A stretch of DNA of 14,431 nucleotides from NCBI GenBank assembly GCA_964580235.1, contig CAZOJY010000093.1:1-14431 (forward strand). Direction: 5' to 3'. The notes beneath the pieces were generated by a model. That model did not search any database. It saw nothing but the letters and a program-made list of their open reading frames with translations, and was not told the DNA's origin. A program made the position numbers and the translations under genes. Source of the stretch: G020348385 sp964580235 (GTDB lineage Bacteria; Acidobacteriota; Aminicenantia; Aminicenantales; Aminicenantaceae). Positions 6,461 to 11,247 of the stretch are shown piece after piece (positions within the stretch are counted from its first letter, which is position 1; every line of letters starts with the position of its first letter).

Positions 6461-6696
6461 CTAACGACCTTCCAAAATACCTGTTTTGAGCTCCTCTAGC
6501 AGGCTAAGAATGGTATCAAAATCACTGATCTTTCCAATGCCGCTTCTCATCATATCTTCTATGAGTCTGTAACGATCTTGTTTTCCTATTTACTTTTCTT
6601 GGTTCTCGCATTTTGTTTAGGCACGATTCTCTAGGATTTTTTGCCATCAGGTATGTCCAGAGCATCCTTCTTGGCAAATCTTGATATAATTATTTT
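6461..6696 (-). pseudogene. decayed small coding region of unknown family
   Basis: The best-preserved part, 6589-6461 on the minus strand, is open for 42 residues with no usable start: IGKQDRYRLIEDMM, RSGIGKISDFD, then TILSLLEELKTGILEGR and TAG. It is mixed-charge and predicted helical, like real protein. Upstream and one base out of frame is VPKQNARTKKSK, and before it, across a TAG but in the same frame, SRFAKKDALDIPDGKKS. Repairing one base at about 6590 and the TAG joins all three into one small basic protein. The family is not recognised. It lies convergent to hicB. Confidence 0.35.
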
Positions 6697-6703
6697 TTTA
6701 TGA

Positions 6704-6720
6704 AATCCTATAATAGGATT
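6704..6720 (+). promoter_or_regulatory. TATAAT -10 box inside a perfect palindrome
   Basis: AATCCTAT (6704-6711), A, ATAGGATT (6713-6720) is a perfect inverted repeat, and its centre contains a consensus -10 TATAAT (6709-6714). A start near 6721 would serve the mini-ORF at 6744 and the gene at 6788. No good -35 lies at 16-18 nt; a TTGATA at 6681 is 22 nt away. Promoter status is likely but not firm. The palindrome suggests control by a dimeric repressor. Confidence 0.4.
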
Positions 6721-6743
6721 GCTTAAACAGACAGGATAGAGAT

Positions 6744-6791
6744 ATGGCAAAATCAAAGAAAAAAAGAAACAAAAAGAAAGACCGGTCATGA
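6744..6791 (+). CDS. 15-residue Lys-rich mini-ORF overlapping the next gene by ATGA
   Basis: ATG at 6744 with AGGATAGAG just upstream opens MAKSKKKRNKKKDRS and stops at TGA 6789-6791, which overlaps the ATG of the next gene (6788). The larger gene has only a weak site of its own (AAGAAAG), so translation may depend on reinitiation from this frame. Alternatively this basic tail was once the N-terminus of the downstream protein and has been split off by a frame change, since related zinc-finger/pRiA4b proteins tend to begin with such a tail (from memory). Whether the peptide itself has a job is unknown. Confidence 0.45.
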   Translation: MAKSKKKRNKKKDRS

Positions 6792-7957
6792 ACACGGAAA
6801 AAGATACATCCACAGGAAAGTGCCAGTTCTGCAAACAAACCTTCACCTGGAAAGAGATGGCGCAACATCTTGAATCGTGTAAGCTGAGAAAACCTCTTTT
6901 GCAGGAACAGATTGAAAAATCGGGGCCTCAGAAAGCCGGAATCTTTCATCTTTTTGTGGAGGAATACTATCAAACGGCTTACTGGCTTCATCTCGACATC
7001 CAGTGCTGCTGGATCCGCGATATGATGTGGGGAAAAAGAGAAAAGTCAAGAATTCCCTTTGAAGAACTCAAAGAGGCCGCCCAGGATAGAACTTTCAAGA
7101 GCAAGGACGAAATACAATGTTTTGCCGATGAAATGATGAAAAAATCTAATCGTGAACCGGATGAGGATTTCTTGGGACTGTCGTCATACCAGATGTACCG
7201 GCTGCTGCATTTTCCAGTGGAGCAGAATGAGGATATTGTCCGGATTAACGAGAAGCTTTCTTCAAAAGCTTTTGAGAAAGCGCCCGTTGTCCGCGGCACT
7301 CTGTTTTTTCTCTTGGAATTAGCCAAAGTAGAGCCGCTGAAAGCCACGGCCAAAGGAAATTTGCCCCTCAAATTTGCCAGGCTTCTGTTTGATGAAATCG
7401 ATCATTCAAGATTCAAAAAGTGGATTAGTTTCCGGTCTGAAGAAAATTCCAGAATAGTCCTGACTCTCCGGCATGTTCTCAGGATGGCAGGATGGATAAA
7501 AAAAGAGAAGAAGAAATTCAAATTAACCAGAAAGGGACATGGTGTGTTGGCCAGGGGAGTATCTGAGCGGGATTTTTTTCATCTTCTGCACATTTATACG
7601 CAAAAATATAACTGGGGCTTTAACGATCTCTATCCGGAGTTCTGGATCATCCAGGGAAGCTGGCTATTTTCGCTGTTCATCCTGAAAAAAAAGGCCAAAG
7701 CCTTCACAGAAGATGTTGTCATCTCCCGCGCATTCATAAAGGCTTTTCCCGATATCGCTCTGGAGGTTGATGCGACCTATGTCAGCAATTTTGAATACAT
7801 AACCCACTGCTATTCTCTTCGATTGCTGGAAAACTTTTGTGAGTATTTTGGGTTTTTGAAAGCCCGGCGGGAAGAAAAAAAAGGCATTGTACACGACAGG
7901 CTTTTTATAAAAACTACGCCTCTTTTCGAAAAGTATTTCGACTGGAAGGTAAGATGA
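6788..7957 (+). CDS. CCHC zinc-finger, pRiA4b ORF-3-like protein
   Basis: A 389-residue cytoplasmic protein. Residues 12-31 form a small zinc finger (C12, C15, H27, C31; KCQFCKQTFTWKEMAQHLES then C). Residues about 50-65, GIFHLFVEEYYQTAYWLHLD, resemble the start of the plasmid pRiA4b ORF-3 domain. The part that normally follows (FLRDIWLECCGHLSxF) is represented only by a distorted IQCCWIRDMMWG, so the domain appears shortened. From about residue 125 to the end there is a helical region with EDFLGLSSYQMYRLLHFPVE, TAKGNLPLKFARLLFDEI, a winged-helix-like KKKFKLTRKGHGVLARG and YPEFWIIQGSWLF, as in uncharacterised proteins that share this architecture. Its function is unknown. Translation may be coupled to the mini-ORF before it. 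Confidence 0.6.
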   Translation: MNTEKDTSTGKCQFCKQTFTWKEMAQHLESCKLRKPLLQEQIEKSGPQKAGIFHLFVEEYYQTAYWLHLDIQCCWIRDMMWGKREKSRIPFEELKEAAQDRTFKSKDEIQCFADEMMKKSNREPDEDFLGLSSYQMYRLLHFPVEQNEDIVRINEKLSSKAFEKAPVVRGTLFFLLELAKVEPLKATAKGNLPLKFARLLFDEIDHSRFKKWISFRSEENSRIVLTLRHVLRMAGWIKKEKKKFKLTRKGHGVLARGVSERDFFHLLHIYTQKYNWGFNDLYPEFWIIQGSWLFSLFILKKKAKAFTEDVVISRAFIKAFPDIALEVDATYVSNFEYITHCYSLRLLENFCEYFGFLKARREEKKGIVHDRLFIKTTPLFEKYFDWKVR

Positions 7958-8015
7958 TTTCCACTCTGTACACACCGCATTCCTTAAGTTTCCATAAATA
8001 CTAGAATTTAAAAAG

Positions 8016-8435
8016 GTGGAAAAGCTTAAAACTTTAGGTCTTGGATTTATTCTGCTGGCTTTGGCAGGCTGTGTTTCTTTGCATCAAAATGACCCGATCG
8101 ATATCTACCAGAAAACGCAATCCTTTAGAAATTATTCGTTTGATGATGTCTGGTCAGCAGCTCTGAGATCTGTCGATGATATGGGACTTATGGTCAGGAA
8201 TGCAACGAAAGAGATCGGTCTCATCCATGCCGGGGTAAAAATGAATCCCGATCCTCGTTTCTTACCTCCACGTATGAATGTCATAATCAGGAAAGAAAAC
8301 GGCAGAATCGATGTAAATTTCCACATCGAGCTGCCGGGACAAAGAGATGATACCGGCAAAAGAAGAACCTATGCCAAGCAGTTCTTTAAGGCTCTGAAGA
8401 AAAATCTATCATATGCTATATATCAGTCGTTGTAA
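8016..8435 (+). CDS. small lipoprotein, envelope, function unknown
   Basis: A 139-residue protein beginning at GTG: no in-frame ATG fits, and the signal peptide starts here. It has a short basic n-region (MEKLK), a hydrophobic core (TLGLGFILLALA) and a lipobox L16-A17-G18-C19, so signal peptidase II should cleave before C19 and lipidate it. Residue +2 is Val, which by the E. coli rule favours the outer membrane. The mature part has YSFDDVWSAALRSVDDMGLM, then ATKEIGLIHAG. This layout (VWxAALxxxxxxGxxVxxxxKExGxI) is common in small envelope lipoproteins resembling BamC repeats or other uncharacterised lipoproteins. The 58-nt gap to the previous gene has no clear promoter. The ribosome binding site is weak (AAAAAG). 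Confidence 0.7.
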   Translation: MEKLKTLGLGFILLALAGCVSLHQNDPIDIYQKTQSFRNYSFDDVWSAALRSVDDMGLMVRNATKEIGLIHAGVKMNPDPRFLPPRMNVIIRKENGRIDVNFHIELPGQRDDTGKRRTYAKQFFKALKKNLSYAIYQSL

Positions 8436-8509
8436 GGCTAATATTTACTCTGATAAAATTACAGCTTCGATGCGAGCTTATGAAAACTGAGATTGACTAG
8501 AGCTGGCGA

Positions 8510-8538
8510 TTGACATACCCATTTTCATTTGGTATTGA
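8510..8538 (+). promoter_or_regulatory. promoter of the STAS gene
   Basis: A perfect -35 TTGACA (8510-8515), 17 nt, then TATTGA (8533-8538), with further TA-rich sequence TATAGG just after. Transcription would start near 8545, 15 or so bases before the ATG at 8561. The presence of the -35 here argues against a longer protein starting with the TTG at 8510. Confidence 0.5.
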
Positions 8539-8560
8539 TATAGGTGGCAAGGCAAAGGGC

Positions 8561-8905
8561 ATGGAATTTAAATCACGAGAGATAAAGGATATTGTCATCT
8601 ATGACATCAAATGGGAATTCGAGATCATTGGAGATATTCCCGTCGCGCTTCACCAAGACGTGAAAAGTCAGCTAAACAAAGGAAAAAGACATTTTCTTTT
8701 TAATCTCAAAGATGTCACATACCTGGAAAGCCTCGGGCTCGGGGAGATAGTCGGATGTTTGATATCCATTTCCAACCTTGGAGGCAAACTCAAACTCACG
8801 AATTTAAAGCCCAAAATCCGCCTCATGTTAGAGGTCACAGGACTGATAAATGTCTTCGCGATAGTTGATGAAGAAGAAACGGCGATCAAGAATTTTTCTA
8901 AATAA
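8561..8905 (+). CDS. STAS-domain protein (anti-sigma-factor-antagonist type)
   Basis: A 114-residue single STAS domain of the SpoIIAA/RsbV class. It shows the strand REIKDIVIYDIKWEFEI, the central HFLFNLKDVTYLESLGLGEI (normally DLSxVxYIDSxGLGxL), and LGGKLKLTNLKPKIRLMLE then VTGL, the usual end of the fold. In the family a Ser in the DS(S/T)GLG loop is phosphorylated by an anti-sigma kinase to switch binding. Here the motif is ESLGLG: one Ser is kept, the Asp is Glu and the second hydroxyl residue is Leu. ATG 8561 is chosen because it gives the normal domain length, has AAGGCAAAGG upstream, and follows a promoter. No sigma factor or RsbW-like kinase is adjacent. Confidence 0.8.
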   Translation: MEFKSREIKDIVIYDIKWEFEIIGDIPVALHQDVKSQLNKGKRHFLFNLKDVTYLESLGLGEIVGCLISISNLGGKLKLTNLKPKIRLMLEVTGLINVFAIVDEEETAIKNFSK

Positions 8906-8953
8906 TATCTTCTTTATGAGAGCCTAAATCCCTCAAGTAGGCGATCTGACCGC

Positions 8954-8979
8954 AGGTGGCCACCTTCCTCCTTAGGAGG
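8954..8979. repeat. two adjacent perfect palindromes after the STAS gene
   Basis: AGGTGGCCACCT (8954-8965) is a perfect 12-bp palindrome. One base later CCTCCT-T-AGGAGG (8967-8979) is a perfect inverted repeat. Each could form a short hairpin in RNA from either strand. There is no T run after them, so a simple intrinsic terminator is not supported. Confidence 0.35.
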
Positions 8980-9051
8980 GATTTGATAAGACTGATAACC
9001 TGGCCTTTTTCATCTGTGGTGATATAATCATGTGGGATAAACAGAACATGA

Positions 9052-9291
9052 ATATTTCTGACACTTTGTGATTTTTTAGCCTTACATGATATTAAAAATG
9101 AATACGTCAGCACTCGTATCCTGGATCGTCTCAATATCACTCTATCAGAGGATCTACCTGAATGGACGTCTACTAAGGGGGAATGGATCGTTGTAAGAAT
9201 CAGCTATTTTTTTAGATTATTCTTCTTCATTCTATGTGCAGTCTTGTTATACAAGTTGAAAAGTAGAAGAGGAACGAAACTTCAAGACTAA
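9052..9291 (+). pseudogene. C-terminal remnant of a membrane protein
   Basis: An open frame of 79 residues bounded by TGA 9049-9051 and TAA 9289-9291, without ATG. It reads ALHDIKNEYVSTRILDRLNI, TLSEDLPEWTSTKGEW, then IVVRISYFFRLFFFILCAVL and LYKLKSRRGTKLQD. The Tyr/Asp/Glu-rich segment followed by one strong membrane helix and a Lys/Arg-rich cytoplasmic tail is a credible protein end (positive-inside). No start or ribosome binding site exists, so the 5' part is lost. The family is unknown. A minus-strand frame overlaps its first 90 bases, but this strand reads better. Confidence 0.4.
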
Positions 9292-9382
9292 GATGTAAGA
9301 GCGCAAGCCTGATATGATGATATTTGTCAGCTTAAAAGCTTGTTATTCCAAATTATGTAATGCTCTATGGGATTGCAGATTA

Positions 9383-9820
9383 TTATTCGAGTCCCATTTT
9401 TTTCAGCAGGGCTTTAAACCTTGGATCTGTGCGTACGCTATCAAGATCTGGAGCTATTTTGATATACAGCAATCCCTGGTCATGCTCTTCATACGCTTTC
9501 TCCATCCAACTAAAACCTTGATTGATCTCTCCAAGTCTAAAATATGCACATGCCAGCTCATATGGTGAGATATATTCTTCCTTTGTTCTTTCAATCAATT
9601 CTTGCAATTTTTGGAGAGCATCCTTTCCCTTGACCGTTCGTGCATAAGCAATTTCGATTAAAGATTCTTCATATATGAGATAATCTTTTGGAAGGCTTTT
9701 TTCTTTTTTAAATTCTTCTAGAGCTTCTTCATACATTGACTTATACAGGTAAACATTTCTGAGATAAGCATTTTTCGATCTCTTCAAGCGGCCAGACAGA
9801 AATCTTCTTGTCAACCGCAT
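9383..9820 (-). pseudogene. 5'-truncated TPR protein, C-terminal remnant
   Basis: The frame ends with the typical tail of TPR-bearing kinases or transcription regulators: ISPYELACAYFRLGEINQGF, SWMEKAYEEHDQGLLYIKI, then APDLDSVRTDPRFKALLKKM and GLE (family: LAxxYAxLGExDxAFxWLExAYExRDxxLxxLKxDPxxDxLRxDPRFxxLLxxMGL). Recognisable TPR starts near residue 20 (VYLYKSMYEEALEEFKKEK). The first 27 codons lie inside the 3' end of the neighbouring ATPase gene in another frame and are not TPR sequence. The original gene has therefore lost its N-terminal part, including any kinase or DNA-binding domain and start site, with the junction near 9775. It is unlikely to be expressed as a useful protein. Confidence 0.65.
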
Positions 9821-10898
9821 AGCGATGTTTCCCGGGATAAATGATCCACAATTGGTTCAATTCCAGTTCTTTTATGGCGATGTGCATCGATCGAGTGACC
9901 TTCGGTGCTTCATTGAATTTGATTTCAATCCCATACCGGCGGCCCCTATAAAAAAAGAGGAGATCAATCTCCGCTCCGGTGTGAGTCGCCCAGAAATAAG
10001 CATCTTTAAAGTTCAAGGTCCGGAAGATCTGCTCAAGAGCAAATCCTTCCCAAGATGCTCCGACTTGAGGATGGCTAAAGAGACCTCGCTGGTCAGCAAT
10101 GCTGAGGAGGCTGTGAAGAATCCCGGAGTCGCAGAAATAAACTTTGAATGATTTGACCTGATGCTTAGCGATATTGGCATGCCACGGCTGGAGCTGCCGG
10201 ATCATAAAGGTACCTGTGAGTATATCCAGATAAGAGCGAACTGTTTTGTCCGATAGGCCCATCGACCCCGCGATCCTGGAGGCATTCCAGATTTGACCGT
10301 GACTATGGGCCAGCATAGTCCAGAAGCGACGCAGCGCCGGGGCCGGGATAGAGATCCCGAGCTGGGGAATGTCACGTTCTAGAAAAGTTCGAATGAAGCT
10401 TTCGCGCCATGCCTGACTGTCATCCTCTGACTTGGCCAGGTATGAACAGGGAAATCCTCCCCGAAGCCAAAGTCTTTTCCATGATCCGGAACCTGTTTCC
10501 CTTAGGTCGAATCCCGAGAGTTCGACAAACTCCACGCGTCCTGCTAGCGTTTCCGAGACATTTTTGATCATGCCGGGCGACGCGCTCCCAAGAATAAGGA
10601 AACGCGTTTTCGCCTCTCCTCGATCGGCCAGAACGCGTAGCACATTGAACAGGACAGGCATAACCTGGATTTCGTCCAAGATCACAATTCCCTGTAAGGC
10701 TCCAAGCATCAATTCCGGATTCTGAAGGCGACTGAGGTCAGGCTGGGATTCGAGGTCAAAATACGTGGCCTTAAGTTTCTTGTCCAAGAGATGAGCTAAC
10801 GTTGTTTTTCCGCATTGCCGTGGACCGAGAAGCGCAGTTATGGGGGAACGCTTAAGGGCAGTCTCGATTTGTTTGAGATAAGAAGGCCTTTCAATCAT
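9741..10898 (-). CDS. AAA_14/DUF4143 ATPase with nuclease-like C-terminus
   Basis: A 385-residue protein of the widespread AAA_14 plus DUF4143 family. Seen: Walker A GPRQCGKT (25-32), Walker B IVILDE (71-76), LILGSASPG (101-109) as the sensor-1-like segment, a winged-helix-like stretch near 200-235 (NASRIAGSMGLSDKTVRSYL), and a C-terminal PD-(D/E)XK-like core with E310, D312 and E325-I-K327 (GAEIDLLF...YGIEIKF). Length and order are normal for the family, which is common in accessory regions; its role is not established and defence or toxin-like functions have been proposed. It begins at ATG 10898 with no ribosome binding site, directly after a strong promoter. By eye it is more GC-rich than its neighbours, and its 3' end sits on a truncated TPR gene, both suggesting acquisition by transfer. 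Confidence 0.85.
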   Translation of the reverse strand: MIERPSYLKQIETALKRSPITALLGPRQCGKTTLAHLLDKKLKATYFDLESQPDLSRLQNPELMLGALQGIVILDEIQVMPVLFNVLRVLADRGEAKTRFLILGSASPGMIKNVSETLAGRVEFVELSGFDLRETGSGSWKRLWLRGGFPCSYLAKSEDDSQAWRESFIRTFLERDIPQLGISIPAPALRRFWTMLAHSHGQIWNASRIAGSMGLSDKTVRSYLDILTGTFMIRQLQPWHANIAKHQVKSFKVYFCDSGILHSLLSIADQRGLFSHPQVGASWEGFALEQIFRTLNFKDAYFWATHTGAEIDLLFFYRGRRYGIEIKFNEAPKVTRSMHIAIKELELNQLWIIYPGKHRYAVDKKISVWPLEEIEKCLSQKCLPV

Positions 10899-10905
10899 CG
10901 GCTAC

Positions 10906-10933
10906 ATAATACCATGAAAATTCGGAATGTCAA
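10906..10933 (-). promoter_or_regulatory. strong promoter implying a leaderless ATPase mRNA
   Basis: On the minus strand TTGACA (10933-10928, perfect), 16 nt, TATTAT (10911-10906, five of six). The start codon ATG begins at 10898, only 7 nt after the -10 box, which is about where transcription should begin. No Shine-Dalgarno sequence lies between them (GTAGCCG). A leaderless or nearly leaderless transcript follows from this geometry. Confidence 0.6.
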
Positions 10934-10953
10934 TCCGATATTTAATATTATAT

Positions 10954-10994
10954 ATGAATAATCCAGGTTTAATGATTTAACCTGAATTATTCAT
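10954..10994. repeat. inverted repeat, CCTG(G/A)AT-type palindrome family, left copy
   Basis: ATGAATAATCCAGGTT (10954-10969) and AACCTGAATTATTCAT (10979-10994) are complementary at 15 of 16 positions around a 9-nt loop. The right arm is also complementary at long range to ATAAATAATTCAGG (11143-11156), on the far side of the REP-like element. Confidence 0.75.
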
Positions 10995-11036
10995 AAACAT
11001 GATTTTATTAGCATGATTTAGTGTTATATGCATGGA

Positions 11037-11130
11037 AATCAGGGACATGTACCGGAAATTTAAGGGACACGTTACCGATTTTGAAAAAATCGGTACATGT
11101 CCCGAATTTCCGGTAACGTGTCCCTTGATT
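11037..11130. repeat. REP/REPIN-like composite palindrome
   Basis: Two related 13-14-mers, U1 GGGACATGTACCG (11042-11054) and U2 GGGACACGTTACCG (11064-11077), are followed by the exact complements of U1 (11091-11103) and U2 (11111-11124). At the centre ACCGATTTT-GAA-AAAATCGGT forms a tight hairpin. The GGGACA...TGTCCC palindrome with an A/T-rich heart resembles REP elements mobilised by REP-associated tyrosine (IS200-like) transposases, from general knowledge. No such transposase is in the window. Confidence 0.65.
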
Positions 11131-11160
11131 TTATGCTCTTACATAAATAATTCAGGGCAG

Positions 11161-11186
11161 CCTGGATAATTTATGAATTATCCAGG
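11161..11186. repeat. CCTGGATAATT palindrome, copy downstream of the large kinase gene
   Basis: CCTGGATAATT, TATG, AATTATCCAGG is a perfect 11-bp-arm inverted repeat. A further half-site ATAAATAATTCAGG (11143-11156) precedes it. The same element recurs at 14394-14419. It lies 60 nt beyond the stop codon of the kinase gene; with no T run it is not a classical terminator. Confidence 0.8.
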
Positions 11187-11247
11187 TTAAGTAGGCCAAA
11201 CGATTCTTGGCATTTTCGACTTCAGGGAGGCCAGGGTCGGCAAGTTA

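Noticed and set aside
8510..8560. Longer N-terminus for the STAS protein starting at TTG 8510
   Set aside because: The added residues do not belong to the fold, the TTG is part of a perfect -35 box, and ATG 8561 has a ribosome binding site and gives normal family length.
8898..9140. 80-codon minus-strand gene convergent to the STAS gene
   Set aside because: Its C-terminal half (GQVISLIKSLLRRKVATCGQ) looks protein-like but the N-terminal half does not, no ribosome binding site is seen, and the plus-strand frame overlapping it reads better. I could not decide on a family.
11037..11130. CRISPR-like repeat-spacer unit
   Set aside because: There are only two related units and their inverted complements; the arrangement is palindromic, with no regular spacers and no cas genes.
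11161..11186. Intrinsic terminator for the kinase-hydrolase gene
   Set aside because: The stem is AT-rich and not followed by a T run on the minus strand, and the same element also lies upstream of a promoter.
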